Origin: Apostichopus japonicus
Lineage: Eukaryota; Echinodermata; Holothuroidea; Aspidochirotida; Stichopodidae
Direction of reading: 5' to 3'
Length of the DNA stretch: 64,000 nucleotides
Assembly: GCF_037975245.1 (NCBI RefSeq)
Contig: NC_092577.1
Coordinates: 21,078,898-21,142,897, forward strand
The notes under the pieces were generated by a model. The model was given only the letters and a program-made list of their open reading frames with translations. It had not been told where the DNA came from and did no database searches. A program made the translations under genes and the position numbers. Below, in pieces: positions 1 through 12,960 of the stretch (its first letter is position 1; every line of letters begins with the position of its first letter).

Positions 1-201
1 CTGTGAAAAACAGGATTTTTGGACATAAATAATTTCATTTATGTCACTGTCATATCTATCAATCATTTGTCATGGATTATGACACATATTAGAATGTGAT
101 CATTATGTGGTGCACAAGAATTTGAAGGCAGTTGAGCAATTTTAGATGCAAAGTGATTTTGGTGAATTTTCTGACAATAACATCCTCTTTCATGTTTTTA
201 G

Positions 202-3200
202 CTCGACTCTCAAAAGGCGAGAAGGTCAGCTGGAATAACCTTCTCTGTCTAAGAAATTATATTTTGACAGGACTGCTTGTTGCTGGGGCTCCAAGGAGTG
301 GAGTCATCACAGGATTCACTCTCCAGCAGTTCAGAAAGGCCACCAAACTGACCAAGGATGATGGCTCTGACTACTGGGTGGCAAATGTATGCATTTAACT
401 TTATTTTGTTTAAATTATGTTGCAAACAGCTTAAAGCAGCATTTTGCGTTTTATCGCCGTTTTCTACCTCTTTAATTAACATGTTCATCGAGATTTTTAC
501 ATATATCAATCACAAAACAGCAAACTAAGATATTAGCCAAGCTTTACCCTGCCAACAACGTTAATTGGCAAGTAATTAAGGATATTTACAGATAGTGAGA
601 AAAGTGTCCACGACAAATTTCACTTTTAAAATTAATCGCATACAATTCCCCAAAACCCACTAGTTTAAATTCAACCAATCAGAAGAAATGCAGGTTTAGT
701 TATGAGCCATTGCTAAAAATAGATTAGGGCATATCAGTCATACATTAATTTTGTACTAGGCAAGGCTAGTAAAACTAATACATGTAAACTGGTATTAATA
801 GCTACAGTCACAGAAAATTGATTTTCATGCATATTTATCTCATACTTGTGTTGACAATGTTGACAAATTTACAGGTTGATGATCATAAGACAGCAACCAG
901 TCATGGGCCACCAAGGCTGGTCTTTAATGACGAGGTTTACAGTCTGGCCAGGGTCTATGCAGACTATGGCAGGGTGCAGACTGCTAGTGTGACTTCAACG
1001 TTGGTACTTCAAGATGAGTCCCCCTTTTTTTTAGAAAACAAGGGGGGAAAGGTCACCAGAGTGGCCGCCCAAACCATTTTTAGGCTGTGGAAGAGCCATG
1101 GGTTCGCTGGTAATCTGAACCCCACCCACATACGGTACACAGCTGCGACAAAGGTATGTTATAAATATATTCAATATATTCAAATAACAAAAAGTTGTAG
1201 TTTAGGGTAGAAATATTGTATTCGGTCATCCATGGTCATTAAGTTTATTTTTCAGAGTCTGTTTGGTATTGCATCAATTGTTATAAAACGGACTCACAAA
1301 GAACAGTTAATGTAAGCCAGGTATTTAAAATGCATAGCTGCAAGCAACAAAGAATTTCCATGTACTGTATAAATACAGTATCATATTCAAATCAAAGAGT
1401 GCTTAAATTAATCTTGCTGGGCATGGGAAATGCCATTTCCGCGCGCCAATGGTGGCGCTCCGCTTAGATAGTGTCAAAATTGTACTAGAATTTAATGGAT
1501 AGGTACAAGTTGGAATATTTTATGTAAGATAAATTTTAATGGATTAGACGATGTCAAAAAACCCAACAGCTTTCCTTTTTAAATAAGGGCCACAGATGAT
1601 TTAAGAGTGGGCATAGATGGGGAGTATGTTACAAATTAACTTCATTTTGGACCTACACAATCACAAATGTGACTTCCAGCGTCAGACTTCTTTGCTCTAG
1701 CTTTGTTTCCTTTATGGGATGGGTCACCTTCGTCTCTTACCATTTGGCATCTGTTTCTATCGACGAACGTTGTCTGTGCGTAGCTTGCTGTATAGGCTTA
1801 CCTATACTGAGGTTGTAAACCAGATATTGTGCGGAGATCTCACTTTGTCTACTACATTAGGTGCGCGATAGTTCTGTGCAATATTGCTTGCTCATTCAAA
1901 ATCAATGAATTATAAAGGAGGTTACTGTAAATTGGGTGGAAATTTAAATACGAATGACAGCCGAAGCAAACCTGTGGATCATGTTCCTTCAGCCAGTTAC
2001 TCGTCAATTAGTGAATATATGTGTGCATGAGAAACTCATTGGGTGCAGTCATATTTACTGACAAGGTAGTGAATGAATAACAAAGACTGTCTTCATAGAC
2101 TAAACGTATGTTTGGGACTTCAAACACTGCCCTTTAAGTAGCAATATAATGAAAACCAACCAAATTCAACCTTGTTTCGTGTACTCTTCAGGCCTGCGAA
2201 ACACTGAATCCAGTGACTAAGAGAGGTGTGGCCACTTTAATGGCACACACAGTTGCCACCCAGGAGCATTATTACAATGCCCTTAAGGGCTGACAACGCT
2301 GCTGTGGATGCTTCAATGTTGGTGCGACAATCCATATGCCAGGTAATGATATACTGACATGATTGTCTCAGAATGAAGCCATACTACATACTGGGATTAC
2401 TTTCATATCTTATCGCATGCTGTGTAAATTGTTATGAGCCATAATGCCTGCCCAGTTGGCTGCGTGTAGTATTTGGGAACAAGTTCCCCCAAAATATAAC
2501 TACTGCACTTCATTTCCATGGTCCTAAAGTAATAAAGTATTATTATTATTCCTTACCATAACATAACCAAAACATGTTCATCTGACTTGCCTTGTATACA
2601 TATCATAAAACATTAGCATTAGCAGACATATACTATGGCCTATAGGATCCGATGATTGACCTCAGTTTCTAAATATAATACCTAATTGGTCAAAGGTTTT
2701 AGGCAGTTGTGATTGTGATATTTCATATAGTCTGCCCGCCTCTCAGGTTCTTCTCCCTCACTATAGTAAAGTTTCTTTCCAATATGATACTAGTAGTGTA
2801 AACACCATAATATAGTACGGCTAATATCAATTTACCTTATACTTGGTTGTGTGTTCATAATTAAGTGGTACACATTCCCTTTTGAAATAAGATTGTATCT
2901 TAATAATTTGAATTTTTAGCCTACATCAAATAAAAACAGCATCAACACCAACAGAAGCAACAACACCAACACCTCTTGTGCTGATCATGTGATTGAGGAA
3001 GAGGAGCACATGGACCTCAATTTGGTAAGAAAGCTTAACTGTACTTCACGCATGGTTTAAATTTAGATGAAATTCACAGAGTTTAGGATTTAAGTTATAT
3101 AATTCACCAAAAAGGGATATTTTGTTACACTTTTATACTTGCTTTGTATGTGGCCTATTGTAGGCTGGTGAACCCTAGCTATTGAGATCAAGGTCCAAAT

Positions 3201-4009
3201 CTTGAAATAAGAGAGGAACCATGTAAGACAGTGCTATGCTAAATGTTCAGAACCTGTTTCTTATCATTCGCAGCATAACAATATTTGTTCTCTTTCTCTT
3301 TATATTCTCAGCCAAAGCGAAAGGGGCGAATATGCTCTTGGGATGTAACGGACTACCTGCGGGAGAATCTTAAAGGCAAAATGAAACAGGCGAAAGCCAC
3401 CAAAAAAGGGCAAAACAATGAAAGACATAGTAAGCATTAATCAATATATGAAGAATAAAAGCAGAAGTTCATGCTGAAATGGAATGTAAATATGTGTTTA
3501 CTCTTATATCATGTAGGTGATATGATACTCTAAAGTATCAATAATCCCTTATAGTACCAAGTTAATAGGTCATGAAATAATTACCTTTTAATTTGTAGGT
3601 ATACAGTAACTAACAATATAATATGAGTGAAAAACCACACTGTCCACCCTCTATGTGACAACTTAGCACACTATAACTTCCCATACTTATTTATTCCCAC
3701 GAATAACCTCTTTTCACACATGAACCAATGCATGTGGTACCCCTCCCCACATATACCTATATCCATCGTTGATCTCCATCCAGGGCATGTATTTGCAGAG
3801 AATTTGCCTTAACTTGTAACTCCAGTATACATCAGCTGGGTATGCTAACTACGATTCTTTTCTGTTCAACTAAACAATTAATCTTTTTTCCATTTTTACA
3901 GGTGAGATCTGTGTATAACGAGGGGAGAGATGTTCTTGGACAGTTCTCCTTAAAGAGCGTGTATGACAAGGTCCGACACGGTAAACTTTTAGATCATGAC
4001 AGTGATTAA
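202..4009 (+). CDS. Tyrosine recombinase-domain gene (Crypton-like), 3' exons
   Basis: Six exons read on the plus strand: 202-386, 875-1153, 2192-2342, 2920-3024, 3312-3429 and 3902-4009, with GT/AG boundaries. Exons 2-5 join in phase 0. Exon 2 carries the motif VDDHKTATSHGP and ends in THIRYTAATK; exon 3 carries LMAHTVATQEHYYN. Together these look like the R...H...Y catalytic part of a phage-integrase-fold tyrosine recombinase, as in Crypton-derived proteins of animals. Exon 3 changes frame at the AAGGGC run near 2286, after which the reading continues openly to the donor at 2342. Exons 4-6 encode a low-complexity Asn/Thr stretch, an acidic patch and a Lys-rich tail, ending at TAA 4007-4009. 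The junction from exon 5 (phase 1) to exon 6 (phase 0) does not match, so a small exon may be missing or an indel exists. The 5' end lies before the window. Function as a recombinase is inferred from family; a domesticated role cannot be excluded. Confidence 0.65.
1438..1471 (+). repeat. Copy of a dispersed GC-rich hairpin module
   Basis: This stretch, in the intron after exon 2 of the recombinase gene, has the pattern GCGCCA-ATGGTGGCGC followed by CCGCTTAGATAG. The same module occurs at 6123-6150 (inverted) and twice inside the hAT-like element at 34131-35351 (34776-34810 and 35263-35302). The rest of the intron shows no coding signal that I recognise. Confidence 0.6.
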
Positions 4010-4203
4010 GATGAGTAGTAATCCTGTCCATTTTGATTTTGTTTCCAAGTTTTTATATATTAAATGTTACAGTCATGACAGACAAGGTCTTGTTACTTAG
4101 TCTGAAAAGTATTTGCTCTGCATTACTCTTTACATGCTCGAGGTGGTTTATGTTCAAAGTCAACTCTTCTGGTTATATCCTTTCTCCTTTAAAAGAAGAA
4201 ATG

Positions 4204-4510
4204 TAAACTACTGAAAATATTTTTTTTTTAAAACTTATCACCAGAAAATCAACCTTTAATGAAACAAAAAACATGTAATTGCTAATGTTAGCTTATAGTT
4301 TTCAAACTGCATAGGCTAGTTGGTTTATATTAGGGGTGGAGCTACCACATACAAAATTATTAAGGTTAATATTTGGTCAAGAACATTTTACTGCAGAATG
4401 GTAAACTACTGAAAATATTTGATTTTGAACCCAAAAAAGCTCAATAACAGCTGAATTCATACACACTGGTTAACTTATCACCAGCAACTCAACCTTACCA
4501 GACAAAAATG
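4204..4510. repeat. Short direct duplication in non-coding DNA
   Basis: Two segments starting GTAAACTACTGAAAATATTT (4204 and 4402) are both followed by AACTTATCACCAG and a TCAACCTT block. They are separated by about 200 bases. The stretch 4010-4758 otherwise holds no gene that I can see. Confidence 0.5.
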
Positions 4511-4758
4511 CCTTTTTTTTACTGGATTGAAACAACTTACATCAGGTAATATTTATTATCAGGAATTAGCACCACTACGATTACAATGAACATCCATCTG
4601 CACAGTACATATAGTATGACAGGAAAGTTTGAGCTTCATGTAATGATCATGTGGTTTAGTGTTCATGCATTGGATAGTCATACATTCAATCCTAGTAAAC
4701 CTTGTAGTGTTCTTTCAAATAAGCTGACAACTTTTTCTATCTGACCCGGTTCATTTTT

Positions 4759-6048
4759 CTAGTACCTCTTCTTTTTTTCAGGCCAGTCAGTTATTATTAG
4801 CGTTGTGACTGCCTGTAAGGAATCATCTACTTGAGTATGCTCTCGAATGTCCTGTAGTCTTTGCTCTGATATAGACAGATATGAGTTGACTGTTTCCAGA
4901 TCTTGTTGTTGTGCACTCGTCTCTGGTAAATATGCATGACTCAATGCATCTGCAAGGTGCATGCCTTTGCCTGGATTATATTTACATCGACATCATATTT
5001 TTGCATTCTCATGTGCATTCGTGAAAGTTACTTAGGAGCTCGGTGTAGTGGCTTCTTAACTATAATCTCCAGTGGTTTATGATCACTTTACACTGTCACT
5101 TTTCTGCCGTATATGTACTAGTGGAACCGCACCATACCAAACACTACAGCTAGAAGTTTTTACTCAATTTGGGCATATCTTGTTTTTATGTCAGTTACAG
5201 CCCTAGTTGCATATGCCACTGGTCGAATATCTCAGTACTGGCTGATCTGAGACGTTGTTTCACTTTTTGGACTGCACTCTCATGTCAAGCCAGCACCACT
5301 CAGAATCCATCGTGGCCAATTTTCTGAATGCTTTGCAGACATCACTCAAGCTTGAGAGGAATATGCTCAAGTAATTTACGAACCCAAGGAACCAGGACTC
5401 CTCTTATATCTACTGGATTGGGCATCACTCTCGTTCTCACTTTATTTGGGTCCGGTTTCTGTCCATTATCAGTGATCAGGTGACCAATAAATGATACCTT
5501 TGTCAATCTCAGCTTTATTTTTTTTTTGTGATTGAGTTTGAGGTTTGTCTCTTGACACCTCTTCATCAGTTTCACCAGTTTGGTGTCGTGGTCTACAATG
5601 GCTTTTTGCATTGTGTTGCCTTCGCCGAACACCAAGAGATCATGAAATATGGTCCGCACTCTATGTAGACCTTCAATGGCTTGGTCTTGGCTTCGTTGGA
5701 AGTCTTCAGGGGCAGTCTATGCCAAATGGCATTTTCAACCAACGGTACCTGCCATACGGAGTGTTAAATGTGGTCAGATAAGAGCTTTCTTCGTCCAGTT
5801 ACACATGCCAGAACCCATTTTTAGTGTCTAGGACACGGAACACCTTTGCATTGCCCAGTTCCGGCAAAATGTCTTCGATAGTTGGCATGGGGTAATGGCT
5901 TCTTCTGAGTGCTCCTTAAATCTCTAGGATTGGTGGATGTAAAACCTGTGTGACATCTGGACCAACCTCAAGGTGATATTCACTCTCGTTTCCCAGCGCC
6001 TTTCAATACATCACTCTACCTTGTAATGAGCTGTTCGACACTGATGTT
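4759..6048 (-). pseudogene. Ty3/gypsy pol fragment: RT to RNase H
   Basis: Minus-strand reading gives, in order, HYPMPTIEDILPELGNAKVF and NGFWHV (RT motifs near 5900-5840), KMPFGI-like sequence, FHDLLVFGEG near 5650 (the YxDDL catalytic box, degraded to FHDL), KVSFIGHLITDNG and KPDPNKV near 5480, and finally MHLADALSHAYLP near 4960, the usual end of the RNase H/connection region. Several stops and frame changes break the reading, and about 40 residues between HPPIL and RRSHYPM are missing. It is the downstream half of the element whose gag/protease part lies at 8952-9530; the two halves are separated only by the hAT insertion at 6057-8943. It cannot code for a working polymerase. Confidence 0.85.
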
Positions 6049-6505
6049 GCTCGATGCAGGGGCATCAATCCGATTTTAAATGTGGGGGGACGTAATCGGT
6101 TCGAGTATTCCGGCCGTAAGTACTATCTAAGCGGAGCGCCACCATCGGTTGACACTTGCCAGGCTGGATAGCAGCCATGTAGTTGCGTGATTTCGGCAGA
6201 AAAAGAAAAATTCGTCACTCAGGAAATCTGCAATAAAGTTGCATGCGGCCTTAATTTTTGGTGGATTATTTCTTTTATTATGATTCCAATTGACATGAAC
6301 ATTAGAACACAGTGCAAGTTGACAAATGATGTGGCGAAGTGGAACCCCAGCCCCATTTTGCCTATGTTTCAGGATAAAATACCCCTGATTTGTTGGAACC
6401 CATGACAACTAACAATCTGTGAATAAATTTACTTCCAAATGGGCACATTATATTGCACCAAGTCGGTAAAGGAATGACCCCAAGGCCTCAGATATAGGCC
6501 TATAG

Positions 6506-6865
6506 CAGGGGTGGGTAACCATTTTGAATGAATGGGCCGGATTTTTGGAGTGAAAGATTGACAGGGTCGCACCTAACCAACGACCTGCTGTTCATTTCAA
6601 ACCGTTGCTTCCGAGTACATTCAAGCAATAGGTGTGTGTACTAATCTGTTTTCACAAAAACATAATGTCGATATAGTCCAATTGATAATTAATGGTGATA
6701 TTATAGACCAACATGACAGCATCATTAGTGCACATAAATTGTAAGCAGCTAGTTGGTTTTTTGTGATGATGTAAAATAGATTGAGTTTTTTCTTTTTCTT
6801 GAGACACCTCACGGGCCGCAAAAAAATGACCGGCGGGCCCGTGGGCCGTAGGTTGCCCACCCCTC
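6506..6865. mobile_element. hAT MITE, 360 bp, nested, with 8-bp TSD
   Basis: The ends are CAGGGGTGGGTAACC at 6506 and GGTTGCCCACCCCTC at 6865, imperfect inverted repeats of a type common in hAT MITEs. The flanking duplication GCCTATAG is exact (6498-6505 and 6866-6873). Near the right end there is a GGGCCG-rich subterminal block. It sits inside the older hAT element at 6057-8943 and has no coding capacity. Confidence 0.9.
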
Positions 6866-8364
6866 GCCTATAGGAACGATGTCCCAAAATGTCCTCCGAC
6901 ATATAGGCGAAGGAAGCTATCTGCCGCGACTGTATGTGAGTTTCTCGACTTAGCCGTCCTGGGAGTCATACCACAAAATGGTGCATTTCCTCATACGTTA
7001 TCAATAATTATTAAATAACTAACTAATTAGGCACCCCAGATCCAAGTTCGTATAGTGAGCTTAGCGCAAATTTCGCCAAAAGTCGTCATACGCCAGCATG
7101 TTAAACCACCAATGACTTTTAATGCCACCCGTGACACACTTCTAATGGGACTGTGTCAGTTTAAATATTTTGCTTGGTCTACAAGAATACATTTCTATGA
7201 AATTTGAAAGAAGGGTGGCATGACAAATCACTTTAATTATGTTTTCAGGACCTCACACTTGCGCATGTATCGTCAGACTTAGAATAGGTCCTATGTGAGT
7301 GGTGGCTAAAGTGATGAAGGCATCAAAATAAATCAGTGGTTGTTCGTTGGAGTCCTCATGCAAGTTACCTCGGTTGCTAGGTGGATCTGCATCTGGTAAT
7401 CGGGTGAATTCTGGTCGGAGCGTACTATGTAACCACCGTGTACCAAGGGACATAGCTAAGGCCTGAAGATGGGGGGGGGGGTGGGTGTAGTGGCTAAAAA
7501 TCCAACTAGATGGGTTTAAGCCAGAAAATTCCGACTGCCTCTTTGTACCCCCCCCACCCTCGCGCTACTCGTCAACGATACGGTCAGTGTCAGTCAGACA
7601 CCCAATCTTTTTCGATACATAACCACTGGCACTCATTTCACAAACTTATTAGCCCCACCCCAACCAAATATTTTTGTGAAAATTCAGGCAATGTGCTGAT
7701 AACTTTTCGGGCACCTACTGAAAGAAAGATTATTTGCAATGTGTTTTTCAGTGGTTAAACTTAAAGAAATATTATCATTAATATTGTCACGACTTCCCGA
7801 ATAATTCTAAGCAAATGGAAGGGTAATAAGACGGAAAATTATTGTATGTTATTTGCATGCGATGTTAAACTGATGCATGTGTATATAATATGCACATTAG
7901 CATGTGGAACATGCGCGTATATTTGTAGTTCTATTAGTCATTTTTTTTGGGAGTATTCAAAATCATACAAAGTTTTGTACGGTGGAGTATAAGAATCGCG
8001 AGATGCAATTTCTCAAAGTGGCAAGGAAAACGTGGTACAGTAAAGATGACAGATTAAAGGTCAATTTTTACCGAAATGTTTCAATTTTGAGGTCATGCAC
8101 AATCACAGGAATAAATTAATAGGCCTAGATAAACGTCCCTGCGTGTCCCCAGTGTTCTCACTGTGGAGTAGACTCCGGTATCACCCAACAACAAGGTCAA
8201 ATGGGATGGCTGCCACGGAATATGTTCTCTATTTCATTTCCCCAATATTAGGGAACGGGCACCGTCTCTGAAACACCATCTACAACTAAACAACAACTAT
8301 GTACAAGCCTTGGCTCTAGCTATCAAGTGCCTATATTAAGATATTGATGGAGCGCACTAGTCTT

Positions 8365-8711
8365 CTACTGGAATCGCCTGAAGATGCGGCGTATGTAATC
8401 CAAGGAACCAACGAACTTCTCTGCTAACTCCTCAGGCTTCAACAGGGCTAGAAGTTTGCGGTGAATATAGCACACCATCACATGGTTCAGCCTCTGTTGA
8501 GTCATGGTGCTCCGTAGCCATGTCTTCAAACGCCTCAAAGAACTAAATTATCTCTCGGCTTCCGTCGAACTGGCGGAGGAGACAAGGAGCAACCGCAAGA
8601 GAACTTCGACTTCACCAAACATAGCCCGTACCGCTGGTTTCATCGACTTGAATATTAATCTATACCCTTCAACCGACGCGACTGGAACTAGCCTCGAAAG
8701 AAAGACAGACT
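8365..8711 (-). pseudogene. hAT transposase C-terminal (dimerisation) region
   Basis: The minus strand reads for about 115 codons to a natural stop at 8365. It contains SSASSTEAER, then an in-frame TAA, then FSSLRRLKTWLRSTMTQQRL, which is the conserved hAT dimerisation motif (in related proteins AERSFSALRRLKTYLRST). The C-terminus continues RLNHVMVCYIHRKLL and ends in FRRFQ. The N-terminal zinc finger and DDE catalytic part are absent. This fragment ties the surrounding inverted-repeat element to the hAT superfamily. Confidence 0.85.
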
Positions 8712-8951
8712 AAGCTTAAGTCGGAGAGCTCAGGGTACCAACTCACAAGATCTGGTGGAATTCTCCATTCAGCAACATTGAGTGGTATTCGATGATATGA
8801 ATCTTGAGATGTGTAAGCCCTAACACCAAATAGACACTACTCTTTTTTTTCGAAATGTGTGGGGGACATTTGATATTGTTTTCCCCACCCATCGAAATGT
8901 GGGGGGGGACGTGTCCCCCGTCCCCCCTGGATTGACGCCCATGGCTCGATG

Positions 8952-9530
8952 TATGAACTTTTGTTTCTAACGCTAGTATGTTGTCATACTGCACTTTCAC
9001 CAGTTCCATGTGCTGTGTTGCTGTGCATCCTAGCAGTGGTGTGCACCTATCATCATCAAGAACAATAAATTTTGCCTTGTACTTTTTGTTGTTCTTTGGG
9101 TTGATCAGATTAACTTTGTTTCTTCCCAGTGTCGTCAGCTTTGTCTTATTCTTCATGGAGAGTTTTTGCCGGTTCTTGCATGGAGTTGCTCCTGGTGATC
9201 GACGTTTCTGTGTATTTTCTGCTGGGGTTTTCACAGCATTCATTTATTAACCAGTTTATCTATGAAAGGTACTGAATTTATCTCATCATAGTCATCATCT
9301 TCATCAGAATGATCATTACTTGTTGTATCCAGCTTGTTTACTTTCTCTCCAGATTGGTACTTCTTTGATTTGAACATGGAAGCATAGTGATTCTTTCTTT
9401 GGCATAGTCGGCAGTCCTTTCCATATGCTGGGCAATTGTCACATCCAGCCATATGTTGGTAACCACAATATTCACAGCATTTAGTGTTGGATTGTCCCTT
9501 CGACTTTGATGTCTCATTGTTTTTCTCAAG
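8952..9530 (-). pseudogene. Ty3/gypsy gag zinc knuckle and protease fragment
   Basis: On the minus strand a nucleocapsid-like segment near 9490-9340 reads CEYCGYQH, then CPAYGKDCRLCQRKNHY, where the last Cys of the CCHC knuckle is replaced (SMF instead of the usual xxC). It is followed by an acidic linker and, from about 9240 to 8952, a protease-flank segment with GCTATQHMELVKVQYDNIL. The reading runs into the hAT element at 8943. This is the upstream half of the gypsy element whose RT lies at 4759-6048. No LTR was found upstream of 9530. Confidence 0.75.
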
Positions 9531-11030
9531 TGTGAATACCTTTATTTAGATTGAACTATGTGTACTGTTGTCTTACATGTGTCCATTACTTTAGTTTTCC
9601 ATAATAATAATAATGAGAATGCAAAATGCATTGAGGTTTCGATGACATCAATGCCCTAGACTCTGCTCGTCAGTATAACCAGAACTAGCTGTTGCAATAA
9701 CAGTATGGCATGATAAACACAGGTCAGTCTACTCTACGTGGCTATTTCCACCTCCACCAAAAACAACAGGGGTATTGTACTGAATGTTATGAATCCACAC
9801 AGCAAGTATTAGAGGTATCCACATTTGAAATCTCATATTGCAAATCCATTTACCATGTATTAACAAAATCCATGATTTCTACCCTAAGAAATCATGTTTT
9901 GAAGGTTTCCAGGCCTCGAAAAATATTTTTAAAAGCACTTGCTGTTACAAGCGACCGTGACTAAATATCTACTTGCCAAATTCCACTTGCCAGTAGGCCT
10001 TTCATTGTTATCCATGTCTCCAAAGTACAGATCTGCAACATCAATACTTTCTATGAACAAAGGTTAAGCACCTAGGCAGATACATGGTGCTACGTAATTG
10101 CGCATTGGCAAGTCAGGTTTCTTTGCATTATGAAATTTCAACATTTTCAACCAAAAGTAAGTGTTGACCAAAGTAAAACATGTCACAGAAACATGAATAA
10201 GCAGCTAAGCCTATTGTAATGATTTAAACAATTAAAAATACCTACGAAGATAGATTGGCTTCTGTTACATTATGGCTCCTATATTACTAGGTATATACTG
10301 TATACAGTAGCTAGGTCTGCGCGAGGCCTAAGCCTATATAATACCTTACAGCTACTTTGAACCTAAGCCTATATAATACCTTACTGCTACTTTGAACCGC
10401 TGATCGATTAGCGCAGCTTCGTACATTTGCCCCACTATTTATGTTGTCTTTTAGCTGCAGATTGATGCACGAAAAAATATCGCTATTACTCCACTACACC
10501 GCTTAAATCAAAGCGATCTTTTACGCAAAGAAAATCTGAGGTTGTAAAAGCAGCTATCTTCCAAAAATCCTACCAGAAACAACAGCTAACTGTCTCAAAT
10601 ATGTTCTATACTTTGCGAATTATAACTGATATCCAGTAGGAAAATGCCTTAAGAAATAATGAATGAGATGTTTTGCCATCTTAAGTGTATTGGTATTCTG
10701 ACTGGTATTCTTAACGTTGTTGTGTTAACGAACCCTATTCTACCCAACCGTTGCTGGCCTAGACAACATAAAATTGCTCACAGGCCTAGCCAGGTTTGTT
10801 CAAGTTGTCCCATAATCATAAACGTCATGAAAAGCGAACGTACAAAGTACACCTTTTGGCACGCAAAGTGAGGCTTCCGAGCGGCATGTTGAAGCCAATG
10901 CAAATATGTTTGAGTTTCAGTTTTGAGTTTTAGATTGTACAGATGCCCATAAGCTAATTTCCAATTTTCAATAGCCTCCTTTTCATGAGGCGTAATGCAC
11001 ATGTTATCTGATAGGCTGGTCTGTGGGAGA
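9531..11030. other. Non-coding stretch
   Basis: I see no supported gene. The stretch holds a 35-bp tandem duplication (10327-10396) and otherwise unique AT-rich sequence. Confidence 0.5.
10327..10396. repeat. 35-bp tandem duplication
   Basis: Two adjacent units beginning CCTAAGCCTATATAATACC and ending CTACTTTGAA differ at about one position. Confidence 0.8.
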
Positions 11031-11590
11031 TACGGTAGCTTGTAAAACAAGGTTTCCACAATTTGGCGTCTGGTGATTCCAACTGACATTTGACCTCAAT
11101 AAAATCTTCTACTGAACGTGTACCAATTACATACGAAATATGAGATTCGTCCAATCGTCCCTTCTTGAGTTATCGTGTTTACAAGGTTCTTACAATTTGA
11201 CCTCTAATGACCCCAAGTGGACTTGGATATCCACCAAACACAATAGGGATCTTGAACTCAACGTCAAACTTCTTCACACAATATACGAGATTGATCCGAG
11301 CTCTTTGTCTTGAGATTTCAAGGTTTACACAATTTGACCCCTGGTGACCCCAAATGAACTTTCACCTCCACAATAACAATAGGCTTTGCTCCTTAATATG
11401 AGATTGGTCCAAGCTTACCTCCTTGAGATATCTTGTTTACAAGGTTTTAACTATTTGGCCCCTGGTGACACCAAGTGACCTTTGACCTCCCCACAAAACA
11501 ATAGGGTTTTTCTACTCATGTGGTACTCATAAACATCAAAAATAAAATTGTCCAAGCTTGCTTTCTTGATATATCGTGTTTACAAATGAG
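11030..11590 (-). repeat. Degenerate tandem repeat, about 115-140 bp unit
   Basis: Four to five units share the order: GTTTACAAGGTT, ATTTGACC(C/T)CTGGTGA, CCAAGTGACCTTTGACCTCC, CACAATAGGG, a GAGATTGGTCCAAGC block and CTTGAGATATC. Recurrences of the 'tttaca aggtt' start lie near 11045, 11178, 11325, 11437 and 11577. Related sequence in the opposite orientation occurs at 27680-27960. Units are diverged from each other, so the array is old. Confidence 0.7.
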
Positions 11591-11599
11591 ACATCACAC

Positions 11600-12955
11600 T
11601 AATGCACACACACATACATGAAAACAGTATCCTCATGCATGAATGCATAGGTTGCGATTATCATCGAAACCAATAATACTTCAGTGGTGCTTCTTTAGAG
11701 GTGTTTAGTAATGCAGGTCCAAGGTAAGTTGCCTCGATTACTAAGGTTCATCAAGTGAAATCCATTATACTGATATCTTGTAGTTGCAAAGAGGAGTTTT
11801 TAAATTCATATTGAAGGCACATTGGTGTCATGTTCAAACATAGCTCATATCAAGTTCACCCCGGGTTGTTACTATTTATGAGAAGTTTTATACTTGCATA
11901 CATCCCTGTTGCCAGGTCTGATTCTGTTCCAATGAAAAACAAACACCATAAAGCTGAATGGGAATTAGATTAAAACCCTACTTCACCCCATTTTTCAAAT
12001 GATGAAAATTAAATTTGTGTTTAAAGCAATACTTTTTTGTATGGGTGGGTGTGATGAGGTGAATTTTTTGGGGTTTTCTTGTAGGTATTATTCCATTATG
12101 TCATATTTTGTATAATTTCACCATACCCAATCCCACTGGGAATATGCTCGCAAGTAGCAATTATAAATGATTTTTTTACATTGGCTGGATCATAAATTTT
12201 AACACAATTGACAAATGGGGTTATGCGATGATACAGCATTAACCTATCTCTCCCAAATATTAATTGTTATGCGATTGCACAAAGATGGTATAATGGGTTT
12301 CATTTGATGAAAGTTGGTGACAATTATCCATGGCGGTGCAAAACTTTGTCCAACAAAGTCATCTAATGTCTAGTTATTTTCACAATTGTTTATAGGTAAA
12401 ACAGCATCAAATAACGTAGTAAAAACAGGGCCTGCATAACTGCTATTGTATTGTCATTGTTATCATGAATATTACTCAATTTGAAGACTAATTGATCTAT
12501 AGCAGAGGTTTGCAAGTGCTATTCACCAATGAAAAGCTATTTTACTTGATTGGACAGTTTATACTAATTGTAGTAGCCATGACTAATTCATCTTTATGTT
12601 TATTGCTTTCATTACCTGTACGATAAGTACTGAAATATTGTGGACTCCCTAAATCTTCGACGAGCCATTTGAATGCTGTTTACATAAATCATTTCAACTT
12701 GCAATTGGAATTCTTTATATTAACCAATTTCCACAAAGATATTGTATTTTTTACATGTTTTCAGCTGGGCAATAAAACAATAAACTCAATTGAAATATTT
12801 GAATTTGCATTCTATTTTGTGATTTTTCTTGTGTATGTTTCTGAAAGTATATCATATGTATACATATATCACAAGCTAGAATGACATTTAGCTGCAACTA
12901 TTAACATGATTTATTGGAGCTATTCATGTAAAGATCCAGGTTAAAACTCCCTATT
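11600..12955. other. Non-coding stretch
   Basis: No gene, repeat boundary or regulatory site that I can support is visible here. Confidence 0.4.
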
Positions 12956-12960
12956 ATTTA

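Larger units (their letters stand above)
6057..8943 (-). mobile_element. hAT-family element, 2,887 bp, with 8-bp TSD
   Basis: The left end CAGGGGCATCAATCC and the reverse complement of the right end, CATGGGCGTCAATCC, match at 13 of 15 positions. The 8-bp duplication GCTCGATG flanks both sides exactly (6049-6056 and 8944-8951). An 8-bp TSD with CA(G/T)GGG ends is diagnostic of hAT elements. The element interrupts the protease-to-RT region of a minus-strand gypsy element. Inside it lie a hAT transposase C-terminus (8365-8711), a nested MITE (6506-6865), a G-run rich region (7470-7560) and otherwise non-coding DNA. Less than 300 bp separates the transposase fragment from the end at 8943, so most of the transposase is deleted and the copy cannot be autonomous. 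Confidence 0.9.

Noticed and set aside
6081-6105. GGTTCGAGTATTCC resembling a tRNA B box
   Set aside because: No A box at the proper distance and it lies in the hAT terminal region.
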